The translations under genes were made by a program, and so were the position numbers. This document shows, piece after piece, positions 1 through 9,328 of a stretch of DNA of 62,755 nt. Location of the stretch: assembly GCA_963204785.1 (NCBI GenBank), contig CAUJHG010000069.1, positions 1-62,755 of the forward strand, written 5' to 3'. The stretch is from Pseudomonadota bacterium. Its GTDB lineage: Bacteria > Pseudomonadota > Gammaproteobacteria > Burkholderiales > Burkholderiaceae_E. Within the stretch, counting starts at the first letter, position 1. The number at the start of each line of letters is the position of its first letter. The notes below the pieces were generated by a model. The model did not search any database. It saw only the letters and a program-made list of their open reading frames with translations, and was not told the origin of the DNA.

Positions 1-54
1 CGAACGCCCTGTCTCATGAGGGCAAGTCACGGCGCCCTGGGGCGGATCCAGCCG

Positions 55-2100
55 TCAGCCCGCCAGCGCCCCGCCCTGCTGCGCACGCTCAACGAGCATC
101 CGCGCCGGCTCGATCCCCATCGCCTTCAGCGCGTCGACCACCTTCTGCAGCCCGACGCTGTCGGCCCAGTGCATCGGGCCGCCGGTGAAGGCCGGCCAGT
201 TGTAGCCCAGGATCAGGGCCACGTCGATGTCGCTGGCGCGCAGCGCGATGCCTTCCTCGAGCAGTTTCACGCCTTCGTTGACCACCGGGAACAGCAGGCG
301 GCCGACGATCTCCTCGTCTGACAGGACGAGGCCGCGCTCGATGCCCTTGAACGCGGCGAACTCCTCGATCACCTTCGCGGCGACCGGGCTCGGCGAGGCC
401 TTGCGCTTCTCGTCGTAGTCGTAGTAGCCGCCGTTCTTCTTCTGGCCAAGGCGGCCCAGCGCGACGAGATCGCCGTTGAGCGTGCGTTCGGTCGAGCCGC
501 GGCCGATCACGTCCAGGCCGACCAGGTCGACCATCGCGAAGGGGCCCATCGCGAAGCCGTAGTCGAACAGCGCGCGGTCGATCTGCTGCGGGGTCGGGCC
601 GCGCAGCACCAGGTCGTTGGCGGCCTGCGAGCGCCTGGACATCACGCGATTGGCGATGAAGCCGTGGCACACACCCGCCAGCACCGAGACCTTGCCGATG
701 ACCTTGCCCAGGTCCATCGCGGTGGCGATCACCTGCTTCGAGGTCTTCGCGCCGCGCACCACCTCGAGCAGGCGCATCACGTTGGCCGGCGAGAAGAAGT
801 GCATGCCCACGACCCACTCGGGCCGCGAGGTGGCCGACGCGATCTCGTTCACGTCCAGGAACGAGGTGTTGGTCGCGAGGATCGCGCCCTGGCGGACGAT
901 CTTGTCGAGCTTGCCGAAGATCTCCTTCTTCAGCCCCATCTCCTCGAAGACCGCCTCGATCACCAGGTCGACCTCGGCGAGCGCGTCGAGCGAAAGCGCC
1001 GGGGTGATCAGCGCCATGCGGTCTTCCACCTGCTGCTGCGTCATCCGGCCCTTGGCGGCCGAGCCTTCGTAGTTGCGGCGGATCACCTTCAGGCCGCGGT
1101 CCAGCGCCTCCTGGGTGGTCTCGACCAGCGTGACCGGAATGCCCACGTTCAGGAAGTTCATCGTGATGCCGCCGCCCATCGTTCCGGCGCCGATGACGCC
1201 CACCTTGCGGATCGGCAGCTTCGGAGTGTCGGCAGACACGTCGGGGATCTTCGCCGCCTGGCGCTCGGCGAAGAAGTAGTAGCGCAGCGCGGCGCTCTGC
1301 GCACCGGTGACCAGCTCCATGAACAGCTCGCGTTCGCGCTTCATGCCTTCGTCGAAGGGAAGATCGACCGCCGCCTGCACCGCGCGCGTGATGTTGACCG
1401 GCGCCTTCAGGCCGCGGAAGGCCTTGGCGTTGCGCGCGAGGTAGCCGTCGAAGAATTCGGCCTTGCCGCGATAGGCCTCGACCTTGTCCTGGCGGTCGCG
1501 CACGCGCACCGGCGGCGTGCCGTCGGCCAGCAGCTTGCGGGCGAAGGCGATCGCGTCCTCGCGCAGCCGACCCTCGGTCGCGAGCGCATCGATCATGCCG
1601 AGCTCCAGCGCCTTCTTTGCGCCCACCGGCTTGCCGCCGGTCATGATGTCGAGCGCGGCCTCCGGGCCGACGATGCGCGGCAGCCGCTGCGTGCCGCCGG
1701 CGCCGGGCAGCAGTCCGAGGGCCACTTCGGGCAGACCCACCTTCGCCGAGGGCACTGCGATCCGGTAGTGGCAGACCAGCGCGACCTCGAAGCCTCCGCC
1801 CAGCGCGGTGCCGTGGATCGCAGCCACCACCGGCTTGGCCAGGTTCTCGACCAGGTCCATCACCTTGAACAGATCGGGTCCCTGCGGGGGTTTGCCGAAC
1901 TCGGAGATGTCGGCGCCTGCGAAGAAGGTGCGCCCGCCGCAGGTGAGCACGATCGCCTTGACCGCCGGATCGTCGGCAAACCTGCGGAAGCCTTCGTCCA
2001 GCGCCACGCGGGTCTTGACGCCCAGCGCATTGACCGGGGGATTGTCGACGGTGATGACACCGATGCCATCGACCACCTCGTATGTGCCGACTTCGCTCAT
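55..2100 (-). CDS. Enoyl-CoA hydratase / 3-hydroxyacyl-CoA dehydrogenase fusion (FadB/FadJ/PimF type)
   Basis: This is a bifunctional beta-oxidation enzyme of 681 residues that hydrates 2-enoyl-CoA and then oxidises the 3-hydroxyacyl-CoA with NAD+. The N-terminal crotonase domain (about 1-190) has the oxyanion-hole stretch HGTALGGG near residue 96 and the catalytic-type Glu in [11 protein letters not shown] near 125. A linker leads to the NAD-binding motif [11 protein letters not shown] (about 301-311), the dehydrogenase His in GMHFFSPAN (about 434) and two C-terminal helical dehydrogenase domains. It is slightly shorter than FadB (about 715-730). It is the last gene of a leftward run behind two acyl-CoA dehydrogenases, 91 bases after the second. 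That context fits PimF of the pimeloyl-CoA pathway, but the true chain specificity cannot be read from the sequence. Confidence 0.93.
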   Translation of the reverse strand: MSEVGTYEVVDGIGVITVDNPPVNALGVKTRVALDEGFRRFADDPAVKAIVLTCGGRTFFAGADISEFGKPPQGPDLFKVMDLVENLAKPVVAAIHGTALGGGFEVALVCHYRIAVPSAKVGLPEVALGLLPGAGGTQRLPRIVGPEAALDIMTGGKPVGAKKALELGMIDALATEGRLREDAIAFARKLLADGTPPVRVRDRQDKVEAYRGKAEFFDGYLARNAKAFRGLKAPVNITRAVQAAVDLPFDEGMKRERELFMELVTGAQSAALRYYFFAERQAAKIPDVSADTPKLPIRKVGVIGAGTMGGGITMNFLNVGIPVTLVETTQEALDRGLKVIRRNYEGSAAKGRMTQQQVEDRMALITPALSLDALAEVDLVIEAVFEEMGLKKEIFGKLDKIVRQGAILATNTSFLDVNEIASATSRPEWVVGMHFFSPANVMRLLEVVRGAKTSKQVIATAMDLGKVIGKVSVLAGVCHGFIANRVMSRRSQAANDLVLRGPTPQQIDRALFDYGFAMGPFAMVDLVGLDVIGRGSTERTLNGDLVALGRLGQKKNGGYYDYDEKRKASPSPVAAKVIEEFAAFKGIERGLVLSDEEIVGRLLFPVVNEGVKLLEEGIALRASDIDVALILGYNWPAFTGGPMHWADSVGLQKVVDALKAMGIEPARMLVERAQQGGALAG

Positions 2101-2191
2101 CGAATTCTCCAGGGAGTGGGTGAAAGGGAATGAAAAGAATGCTGCGCGGGGCTGCCGTCGGGGCGGCCCCGCGCTCCGGGGGCGATCGCGG

Positions 2192-3322
2192 TCACTGCGC
2201 TGCGTAGCGGCGCAGGTGCCAGTCGGAATCGCCCAGGCTCAGTCCGATCATGGTGAGACGCTTGAAGTAGTGGCCGACCTTCATCTCCTCGGTCACGCCC
2301 ATCGCGCCGTGCAGCTGCACCGCCTCCTGGCCGATCAGCCGGGCGGTGCGGTCGATCTCGATCTTTGTCGCCGACAGCGCCTTGCGGCGGGCCGCGACGT
2401 CCTGTTCGGCGAGCATCAGGGCGCCGTAGAGCGCCATTGCGCGCGCCTCGTCGAGGGCGATGTGCATGTCGACCATGCGGTGCTGCAGGGCCTGGTTGCT
2501 GCCGATCGGGCGGCCGAACTGCTTGCGCGTCTTCAGATGATCGAGCGTGGCGTCGACCAGCACCTCCATTGCCCCCACCGCCTCGGCGGCAAGGGCGGCG
2601 ATGCCGTGATCGAGCACCAGGTCCAGCGTGGCCCAGGCTTCGTCCTGCGCACCGAGCAGGGCCGACTCGGGGAGCCTGACCTGCTCCAGGTCCAGATCGG
2701 CTGCGCGCGTGCCGTCGTGCATCGCATGGGTCGTCGTGCGCACACCTGCGCAGTCGGCAGGCACCAGCAGGGCGCACAGGCCGTGGGTGTCTAGGGTGGC
2801 GCCGGCGCCGCGCGCGATCACGACGAAGGCATCGGCTCCGTTGCCGCCGAACACCCTGGACTTGTGCCCGCTGATCACCAGTTCCGCGCCCTCGCGCCGC
2901 ACCCGTGTCTCGCAATGGCTGCGCTCGTGGCGCGCGCCGCGCTCCGCGTGCGCCAGCGCCAGCCTGGTCTGGCCGGCGATCATCGGCGCCAGCCACTGCG
3001 CCTTCTGCGCGCTGCTCCCGAGCCGCGCCAGCATGCCGCCGGCCAGCACCACGCTGGCCAGGTAGGGCTCGAGCAGCAGCCCCCGCCCGATGCCTTCCAT
3101 CACCAGGCCCACTTCGATCGCGCCGCCGCCGATGCCGCCGTCGGCTTCGTCGAAGGGGATCCCGAGCCAGCCGAACTGCGCAAGGCTCTGCCAGCAGGCC
3201 TCGTCGTACCCGGGTTCACCGGTCAGCAGGCGACGGCGATGGGCGAAGTCGTATTCCTCGCGCACGAAGCGCTCGACGCTGTCGCGCAGCTGCAGTTGTT
3301 CGGCGGAATGCTGGAGGTTCAT
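2192..3322 (-). CDS. Acyl-CoA dehydrogenase, PimD-like (small subunit)
   Basis: This is a 376-residue flavin-dependent acyl-CoA dehydrogenase that would introduce the alpha-beta double bond into an acyl-CoA. The ATG at 3322 is chosen because the protein then begins MNLQHSAEQLQLRD, the usual start of the first helical domain; the open frame further upstream reads as non-protein-like. Family features are the helical N-terminal domain, a central beta domain with INT-like surfaces (LVISGHKSRVFGG) and the C-terminal helical domain carrying TRKQFGRPIGSNQALQHRMVDM, of which the core is KQFGRPIGSNQALQHRMVDM. It lies between a larger acyl-CoA dehydrogenase upstream (115 bases) and the hydratase/dehydrogenase fusion downstream. 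The pairing of a roughly 400- and a roughly 376-residue dehydrogenase is characteristic of PimC/PimD heteromers, which is an inference from gene order. Confidence 0.88.
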   Translation of the reverse strand: MNLQHSAEQLQLRDSVERFVREEYDFAHRRRLLTGEPGYDEACWQSLAQFGWLGIPFDEADGGIGGGAIEVGLVMEGIGRGLLLEPYLASVVLAGGMLARLGSSAQKAQWLAPMIAGQTRLALAHAERGARHERSHCETRVRREGAELVISGHKSRVFGGNGADAFVVIARGAGATLDTHGLCALLVPADCAGVRTTTHAMHDGTRAADLDLEQVRLPESALLGAQDEAWATLDLVLDHGIAALAAEAVGAMEVLVDATLDHLKTRKQFGRPIGSNQALQHRMVDMHIALDEARAMALYGALMLAEQDVAARRKALSATKIEIDRTARLIGQEAVQLHGAMGVTEEMKVGHYFKRLTMIGLSLGDSDWHLRRYAAQ

Positions 3323-3437
3323 GGCGCGGCGAATGAAGGACGAGGGTGGACGCATGGGCCGCAACCCTTGCGGCGGGTCCGGCGCGAAGCGGGCCCATGG
3401 CGACGCCGGCCTGCGCCCGGGAGTCGTTCGGTCGGGA

Positions 3438-4640
3438 TCACAGCCCGAGCACCTGCTTGGCGATGATGTTGCGCTGGATCTCGTTGCTGCCGCCGTAGAT
3501 CGACATCGCACGGCGCCAGAAGTAGTTGGCGGGCGCGCCGGACAGGCTTGCCTGCATGTCGCCCAGGTCGCCGCGACCGGCCAGCAGCTCGGGGTGCAGC
3601 GCCATGCCCTCGGGGCCCGCGGCTTCGCAGATCAGCTCGGTGATGCGCTGCCCGATCTCGGTGCCGCGGATCTTCAGCGCCGAGGACAGCCCGGCGCCGG
3701 GCGAGCCGCCGCTGCCGATCGCCGAGAGCGCGCGCAGCGTGTTCACTTCGAGAGCCTTGAGCTGCGCCTCGACTGCGCTGACCTTCGCGCGAAACAGCGG
3801 ATCCTCGAGCAGCGGGCGGCCTGCCTGCATCACCTGGCCGGCAATGCGGTGCAGCCGCCGCATCGCGAAGGTGGAAAAGCCGATGTTGGAGTTCTCGACC
3901 CTCTCGTGCTCGAGCAGGAACTTCGCGTAGCGCCAGCCCTGGCCTTCCTCGCCGACGAGGTTCGCCTTGGGCACCCTCACGTCGGTCAGGAACACCGAGT
4001 TGAAGGAGTGCGTGCCCTCGAGCATCGGAATCGGCTGCACCTCGATCCCGGGCGTGCGCATGTCGATCAGCAGGAAGGAGATTCCCTCTTGCGGGCGGCT
4101 GCCGCGCCGGGTGCGCACCAGGCAGAACATCCAGTCGGCGTAGTGCGCGTACGAGGTCCAGATCTTCTGCCCGTTGACCAGGTAGTGGTCGCCGGCGTCC
4201 TCGGCCCGCGTGGCGAGCGAGGCCAGGTCGGAACCCGAGGCGGGCTCGGAATAGCCCTGGCACCACCAGACCGTGGACGCCCGGATCGCCGGCAGGTGCC
4301 GGGCCTGCTGCGCCGGGCTGCCGAAGGTGAAGATCACCGGGCCCACCATCCGCGGCCCGAAGGGCTGGATCGTCGGGCAGTTCAGCTCGGCGCTGGTCTT
4401 CTCGAAGATGTAGCGCTGGACCGCGCTCCAGCCGGGGCCGCCGTGCTCCTTCGGCCAGGTGTAGGCGTGCCAGCCCCGGGCCGCGAGGATCTGCTGCCAG
4501 CGCATGTAGTCCTCGCGCCCGAGATGCAGGTCGTGCTCGACCCGTTCCCGGATGTCCGCGGGCAGCGCGTGCTCGATGAAGTCGTGGACTTCGTCGGCGA
4601 AGGCCTGCTCGGCGGGGGAAAAAGCGAGTTCCATGTTCAT
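3438..4640 (-). CDS. Acyl-CoA dehydrogenase, PimC-like (large subunit)
   Basis: This is a 400-residue acyl-CoA dehydrogenase and the first gene of the leftward beta-oxidation operon. The FAD/substrate-binding signature WCQGYSEPASGSDLASL lies near residues 148-164, followed by NGQKIWTSYAHYADW and, near the C-terminus, the YGGSNEIQRNIIAKQVLGL family ending. The ATG at 4640 gives MNMELAFSPAEQAF, a typical N-terminus. A second ATG sits two codons inside. The 229-base gap upstream, to the end of the glycosyltransferase gene, probably holds the operon promoter, although no convincing -35/-10 pair is visible. It is best matched to the large subunit of pimeloyl-CoA dehydrogenase by overall pattern. 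Other branched or aromatic acyl-CoA substrates are possible. Confidence 0.9.
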   Translation of the reverse strand: MNMELAFSPAEQAFADEVHDFIEHALPADIRERVEHDLHLGREDYMRWQQILAARGWHAYTWPKEHGGPGWSAVQRYIFEKTSAELNCPTIQPFGPRMVGPVIFTFGSPAQQARHLPAIRASTVWWCQGYSEPASGSDLASLATRAEDAGDHYLVNGQKIWTSYAHYADWMFCLVRTRRGSRPQEGISFLLIDMRTPGIEVQPIPMLEGTHSFNSVFLTDVRVPKANLVGEEGQGWRYAKFLLEHERVENSNIGFSTFAMRRLHRIAGQVMQAGRPLLEDPLFRAKVSAVEAQLKALEVNTLRALSAIGSGGSPGAGLSSALKIRGTEIGQRITELICEAAGPEGMALHPELLAGRGDLGDMQASLSGAPANYFWRRAMSIYGGSNEIQRNIIAKQVLGL

Positions 4641-4869
4641 GCGCTGCGCTCGGAGGGTTGCGGCATGCGGCGGCCGTGGCCGGAAAGGGCGACACTACAC
4701 ACGACCGGGCGCTTCACGTCGGGGCCTTGTGCCGTCGATGGTAGCGCCGCTGCGGCCGAACCGGAACCGACGGCAGCGATCCGCATCCCGGTTTCGGCGG
4801 CAGTCGTCGCCGGGCCATGGCCGGGCCACAGCAGGGTGCGTCGCGCCTCGGGACCGGGCGCGCTGCCAC

Positions 4870-5736
4870 TCAGGGCGCGCTCGCGTCCTCCTGGTCCGGC
4901 GCCTCGCGCAGCCTGACCTCGATCGTCAGGCGAAGCTCCTTGCGCATCGCATACGGCGGCGGGAGCCAGTCGGAGCCGGTCGCTGCGTAGCGCAGAATCA
5001 ACGGTTTCGATGCGTCGCCGTTCCAGCCAGCAATCTGCCGCCTTGTGCTCTCGAACAGGCTGATGCGGGTTTCGAGGTCGAGGGGGCGTCGTGGATCCCG
5101 GAATGCAGTGAGTTGCTGCTTTGCGCTCAGGTAGCACTGACTGCTCGCCGACAGCAGCGCCCGGTTTCCGTTCGAGTGCCAGCGCGTGCGCAGGTCGTCC
5201 CCGTGCCAGATGGCTTCGACGAGTTCTCCTGGATAATCGCTGATGATCACGCCGCTCTGCTCTAGCCGGGTGTACAGGTCGATGTCCTCCCAGCCCCAGC
5301 CGCGCATCGCCTCGTCGAAGCCGCCGACCCGCTCGAAGTCGCGGCGCGCGCAGGCGATCGTGCCGTAGTGGTCCAGCCTGCGCCGGCCTGCGACCGGGCT
5401 GGTGCGATAGAAACGGCCCGGTCGGGCGTTGACGCGGAACCAGTCGATCCAGCCGGGCGACAGCTTCACGTCCGCGTCGACGAAGGCGATCCACTCGGAG
5501 GCGCAGCTCGCCGCGCCCAGGTTGCGGGCCCGCGACACGCAGAAGCCGGGGTCGTCGTCCACGCGCAGCGTGCGCACCCCCTGCACGTGACGCTCGGCCC
5601 AGGCGCCCGCGCCGTCCGGACAGCCGTAGTCGACGACCACCAGCTCGTCGGCGCCCTGGGCCGCCATCAGCGGCAGCGTTTCGCGCAGGTGCTGCAGGCG
5701 ACCCTTGCAGGTCGTGACGATGGCGATGCTGTCCAT
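4870..5736 (-). CDS. Family 2 glycosyltransferase
   Basis: This 288-residue protein has a GT-A fold. The N-terminal MDSIAIVTTCKGRLQHLRET is the nucleotide-sugar binding start of GT2 enzymes, VVDYGCPDGAGAW follows near residue 35, and the metal-binding DxD-type motif is in WIAFVDADVKLSPGW near residue 84. A C-terminal galactosyltransferase-like motif, GWGWEDIDLYTRLE, sits near residue 145, as in the Glyco_transf_7C group. There is no signal peptide or membrane segment, so it should act in the cytoplasm. No other polysaccharide genes adjoin it, and the acceptor cannot be predicted. It is transcribed in the same direction as the acyl-CoA operon but is 229 bases upstream, so it is probably a separate unit. 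Confidence 0.85.
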   Translation of the reverse strand: MDSIAIVTTCKGRLQHLRETLPLMAAQGADELVVVDYGCPDGAGAWAERHVQGVRTLRVDDDPGFCVSRARNLGAASCASEWIAFVDADVKLSPGWIDWFRVNARPGRFYRTSPVAGRRRLDHYGTIACARRDFERVGGFDEAMRGWGWEDIDLYTRLEQSGVIISDYPGELVEAIWHGDDLRTRWHSNGNRALLSASSQCYLSAKQQLTAFRDPRRPLDLETRISLFESTRRQIAGWNGDASKPLILRYAATGSDWLPPPYAMRKELRLTIEVRLREAPDQEDASAP

Positions 5737-5882
5737 GGGGCGGGCCGAGGGGAGCGAGGAAATGGATTGTCGCGCACCGCATCGATCAGCGGAAGGTCGT
5801 CCGCGGCGCTACCATGCCCGGCCGGCGCCGAATCTGGCGCACGGCGTCGCCCGCAACCGGGCGGCCACCGCTGGAGCCCTCC

Positions 5883-7109
5883 TTGAAGAACCCCAACGAA
5901 AGCCTTCGCCCGGCCGTCGCCATCCTGGTCGCCGCCTCCGTGATGCTCACCTTGAGCCTGGGCCTGCGCCAGAGCCTCGGGATCTTCATGCAGCCGATGA
6001 CCCGCGACATCGCGATCACGGTCTCGGAGTTCACCTTCGCGGTGGCGGTCCAGAACATCGCCTGGGGGCTGGCGCAGCCGATCACCGGTGCGCTGGTGGT
6101 GCGCCTGGGCTTTCGCACGATCACGGTCGCCGGGGGCGTGCTCTACCTGGCGGGCCTTGCCGTCCTGGCAGGCGCGCAGGGAGCGCTGGGCGTGACCATC
6201 GGTGCGGGGCTGCTGATCGGCCTGTCGCTGGCCTGCACTGCCTCCTCGATCGCGAACGCGGTGGCCTCGCGCGCGGTGCCGGTGGCGTTGCGCAGCACGG
6301 TCCTGGGGCTGGTGTCGGCGGCCGGTTCGCTCGGCGCGATGCTTGCCGCGCCGATCGGGCAGTGGCTGCAGACCGGCTTCGGCTGGCGCGCCGGCGTGGT
6401 CGGCTTCCTGGTCATGGCCGCGGCGATGCTGCCGGCCGGGTGGATCGCGGGGCGCGTCGACCGCATCAGGCTGCCGGCGCCGGTGCCGGGGCAGGCCGAC
6501 GAAGCCGATGCGCGCTCGATGGTCCGTGCCGCGCTGCGCTACCCGCCCTTCCTCGTGATGTCGGGAGCCTTCTTCGTGTGCGGGATGCAGCTGGTGTTCC
6601 TGACCACGCACCTGCCCTCCTACCTCGAGATCTGCGGAATGGACCCGATGCTCAGCGCGCAGGCGCTGGGGATGATCGGCGGCTTCAACGTGCTGGGCAG
6701 CCTGTTCTTCGGCTGGGCAGGCGGGCGCTGGTCCAAGCAGGCGCTTCTCGGCCTGCTCTACATCTCGCGCTCGCTGGTGCTGGCCTGGTTCTTCTCGTCG
6801 GCGCCCACGCCGCAGACCACGCTGCTGTTCGCCGGCCTGATGGGCTTCCTGTGGCTGGGCGTGTCGCCCCTGATCGCCGGCTCGGTGGCCGAGATGTTCG
6901 GGCTGCGCTGGCAGGCGATGATCCAGGGAATCGCCTTCATGAGCCACCAGGTGGGCAGCACGCTGGGCGCCTTCGGTGGCGGCCTGGTCTACGACGCCTT
7001 CGGCTCCTATGAGCTCGCCTGGCGCTTCGGTGTCGGGCTCGGCCTGGCCGCCGGGACGCTCCAGTTCCTGTTCGCCTACATGCGCCCACCGCCAGCGCTG
7101 GCGCGCTGA
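5883..7109 (+). CDS. MFS transporter
   Basis: This is a major facilitator superfamily permease with about 12 hydrophobic segments starting at PAVAILVAASVMLTLSLGL. The helix 2-3 loop has the MFS-like RLGFRTITVAGG, and a second-half equivalent is GWAGGRWSKQALLG. I place the start at the TTG at 5883 (LKNPNESLRP) because GGAG lies seven to eight bases upstream and the protein then begins just before helix 1. An in-frame ATG at 5814 would add 23 Arg/Pro-rich residues that do not look like coding sequence. The substrate is unknown; the general pattern resembles oxalate/formate- or monocarboxylate-type exchangers. It is divergent from the glycosyltransferase gene. Confidence 0.85.
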   Translation: MKNPNESLRPAVAILVAASVMLTLSLGLRQSLGIFMQPMTRDIAITVSEFTFAVAVQNIAWGLAQPITGALVVRLGFRTITVAGGVLYLAGLAVLAGAQGALGVTIGAGLLIGLSLACTASSIANAVASRAVPVALRSTVLGLVSAAGSLGAMLAAPIGQWLQTGFGWRAGVVGFLVMAAAMLPAGWIAGRVDRIRLPAPVPGQADEADARSMVRAALRYPPFLVMSGAFFVCGMQLVFLTTHLPSYLEICGMDPMLSAQALGMIGGFNVLGSLFFGWAGGRWSKQALLGLLYISRSLVLAWFFSSAPTPQTTLLFAGLMGFLWLGVSPLIAGSVAEMFGLRWQAMIQGIAFMSHQVGSTLGAFGGGLVYDAFGSYELAWRFGVGLGLAAGTLQFLFAYMRPPPALAR

Positions 7110-7237
7110 TCCGTGTCCCTGCGGACTCGGGCAAACCCCCTCTTTCCAGCGTCGGGGCTTCCGATGGATATTCCCGCACGTCGCCGGGCGACGCGCGCGG
7201 TGCGCGTCGCCCGGGCGGCAGGCAACCGGACCACACG

Positions 7238-8221
7238 ATGCGATTCACGCTCTTCCGATTCAGGCTTTTCCTCGCCCTCGCTGCACTGGTCGGCAGCGGC
7301 CTGGCAGCCGCCCAGGACTACCCCAGCAGGCCCGTGACCATGATCGTCCCGGCAGGACCGGGCGGAGCCACCGACATCATCGCGCGGGTGATGGCCGAGG
7401 AGTTCTCCAAGAGGCTGAAGCAGCCTTTCGTCGTCGAGAACAGGACCGGTGCCTCGGGAATGATCGGCACGCAGGCGGTCGCCCGGGCCGCACCCGACGG
7501 CTACACGCTGCTGCTCGCGTATTCCACGCCGATCTACTACACCCGGCACATGTTCGCGAAAGTCCCCTACGACGTGACCCGCGATCTCGCGGTGCTCTCC
7601 GAGGTCGCGACCACCAGCCTGGTCCTCTCGGTGCACAAGGACGTGCCGGCGAGGAACATGAAGGAGTTCATGGCCTGGGCGCAGCAGGGCAAGGGCAGGC
7701 TGAGCTACGGCTCCTACGGCACCGGCTCGGCCGGGCACCTGATGAGCGCCTACCTGAGCCAGTCGCGCGACCTGCAGATGACCCACGTGCCCTACAAGAG
7801 CGAAGGCCCGTACGTCCAGGACCTCAGCGCGGGCGTCGTGCCCTGGGGGATCGGCACCTTCGGTCCGATGATGGCGCACGTGAAGTCCGGGCGCATCCGA
7901 CCGCTCGCCGTGATGGCCACCAAGCGCCTGCCCGAGCTGCCGGACGTGCCGACGATGGCCGAGGCCGGCTTCCCCGATCCCGAGTTCCACACGATCGCCT
8001 GGTTCACGCTGTCGGCGCCGGCCGGCACGCCCAGGCCGATCCTCGATCTGCTCGAGAAGAACGCGCGCGAGATCGCGCAGTCCACGCCCCTGAAGGCGCG
8101 CTTCCAGGTGTTCGGGATGGAGGGCGTCGGCGGATCCGCCGAGCAGTTCCGCCGCAACTTCGAGGCCACCAGCCCGATCATCGAGAAGCTGATCAAGGTC
8201 TCGGGCGCACGCACCGAGTGA
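7238..8221 (+). CDS. Tripartite tricarboxylate transporter substrate-binding protein (Bug/TctC family)
   Basis: This is a 327-residue periplasmic solute-binding protein. A Sec signal peptide (MRFTLFRFRLFLALAALVGS, cleavage after about residue 25 in GLAAA|QDYPSRP) leads into the hallmark DYPSRPVTMIVPAGPGG start of the Bug fold, with the GGATDIIARVMAE ligand loop and the later YGTGSAGHL and VPYKSEGPY segments. Such proteins bind carboxylates, nicotinate, amino acids and similar ligands. The membrane partners TctA and TctB are absent here, as is common for the many orphan Bug proteins of Burkholderiales. It follows the MFS gene by 128 bases, so it may be separately transcribed. Confidence 0.92.
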   Translation: MRFTLFRFRLFLALAALVGSGLAAAQDYPSRPVTMIVPAGPGGATDIIARVMAEEFSKRLKQPFVVENRTGASGMIGTQAVARAAPDGYTLLLAYSTPIYYTRHMFAKVPYDVTRDLAVLSEVATTSLVLSVHKDVPARNMKEFMAWAQQGKGRLSYGSYGTGSAGHLMSAYLSQSRDLQMTHVPYKSEGPYVQDLSAGVVPWGIGTFGPMMAHVKSGRIRPLAVMATKRLPELPDVPTMAEAGFPDPEFHTIAWFTLSAPAGTPRPILDLLEKNAREIAQSTPLKARFQVFGMEGVGGSAEQFRRNFEATSPIIEKLIKVSGARTE

Positions 8222-8228
8222 TCCCGTC

Positions 8229-8254
8229 CGAAGGCCGCGCCCCCACGGCCTTCG
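8229..8254. terminator. Hairpin between convergent genes
   Basis: A perfect 9-bp stem (CGAAGGCCG / CGGCCTTCG) with an 8-nt loop lies just after the TctC-family stop codon and ahead of the convergent Nudix gene. No T-tract follows, so Rho-independent action is uncertain. A second inverted repeat (GGCGCGCC at 8317-8324 and 8333-8340) abuts the Nudix stop codon. Confidence 0.4.
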
Positions 8255-8329
8255 ATCGATCCATGCCTGCGCAGCCGCTGGCCCGTCCCGGCCTGCGGAC
8301 CGGACTCCCGAGAGGCGGCGCGCCCGGGT

Positions 8330-9148
8330 TCAGGCGCGCCCGTCCAGCGGCACCTCGTTCAGTTCGTAGCCCGCCTCCTCCGGGATGCGCAGCACTTTTC
8401 CGGATTCGGTCCTGTGCACCGTCGGCTGCACGGTGACCAGGCGCTCGGTGCGGGCCCGCGTGACGGCCTCCTCGACGCTCCTGCTGCGCGCCAGTTTCAG
8501 CAGGTTGTTCAGCGTCGGGAAGATGATCGTGCGCCGGCCCGCCCTTGCCTCGGCAATCGCGTCCGCGGGGCGCACCCAGACCGAGTCCACCGATTCGTGA
8601 CCATCGTGCGCGGCGACCTGGTCGTCGGGCGCGGGCACCAGGTAGAACCAGGTGTCGAAGCGCTTGGGCATGAATTCCGGCGTGATCCAGTGCGCGAAGG
8701 GCACGAGCAGGTCGGTGGCGAACTCGAGCATGTTCTGCTCGGCCAGTTCGCGGATGCTGTAGCGCCCGCCGACCAGGTCGGCGCGATGGCTGGCTTCCAG
8801 CGGACGCACGCGCGACTCGGGCAGCAGCGTGCTGCGCCCCTTCTCGCGGGCCACCAGCACGCCGCACTCCTCGAAGGTCTCGCGTACCGCGGAGACCCGC
8901 AGCGCGAGCTCGTCGTCGGCCAGGCTGGCGCTTCCGGCGCAGTGCGCGCGCAGCGCCGGGTCGCGGTCGCCGGCGTCGGTCTTGCCACCGGGGAAGACGA
9001 GGGCGCCGGTGGCGAAGTCGATCTGGTGATGCCGCTGCACCATGAACACCTCGAGCGCCCCGCGGTCGTCGCGCAGCAGCATGATCGTGGCGGACAGCGC
9101 CGGCGTGGGGGCGGCTTTCGGGGGCGACGGCGGGCTTGCGTTTTCCAT
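8330..9148 (-). CDS. Nudix hydrolase with interrupted Nudix box (NUDT19/CoA-diphosphatase-like)
   Basis: This is a 272-residue Nudix hydrolase expected to cleave a nucleoside-diphosphate-linked substrate. The Nudix box is split: FPGGKTDAGD at about 52-61 is followed by an insertion of roughly 27 residues before RETFEECGV at about 89-97. The same architecture is known from the NUDT19 family of acyl-CoA diphosphatases, which would suit a chromosome rich in acyl-CoA genes; that link is inference. The ATG at 9148 (MENASPP) is preferred over one at 9217 because the extra 23 residues are not domain-like. The gene is convergent with the TctC-family gene and divergent from selA. Confidence 0.8.
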   Translation of the reverse strand: MENASPPSPPKAAPTPALSATIMLLRDDRGALEVFMVQRHHQIDFATGALVFPGGKTDAGDRDPALRAHCAGSASLADDELALRVSAVRETFEECGVLVAREKGRSTLLPESRVRPLEASHRADLVGGRYSIRELAEQNMLEFATDLLVPFAHWITPEFMPKRFDTWFYLVPAPDDQVAAHDGHESVDSVWVRPADAIAEARAGRRTIIFPTLNNLLKLARSRSVEEAVTRARTERLVTVQPTVHRTESGKVLRIPEEAGYELNEVPLDGRA

Positions 9149-9328
9149 CTCGGTTTCCGTTTCGATTGGGCGAGTGTCCAGCGTACAGTCTGCATCAGGT
9201 GGGCGGCCGCGCGCCATCCCGCGGCCTGGGCGCTCGTCTCGCTATCGTTCCCGGGCCCGGGAACCGCGCGCATGCGATGATCCCCGGCATCGCCACCAAG
9301 CCTCCCGGGATGCTCGCCGGACCACGCC

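Noticed and set aside
1-54. Hairpin GCCCT/AGGGC (6-23) after the beta-oxidation operon as terminator
   Set aside because: Only 5 bp with no T-tract, and the region is cut by the window edge; too weak to call.
5814-5882. ATG at 5814 as start of the first MFS gene
   Set aside because: The added residues are Arg/Pro-rich. A TTG at 5883 with GGAG upstream starts just before the first membrane helix.
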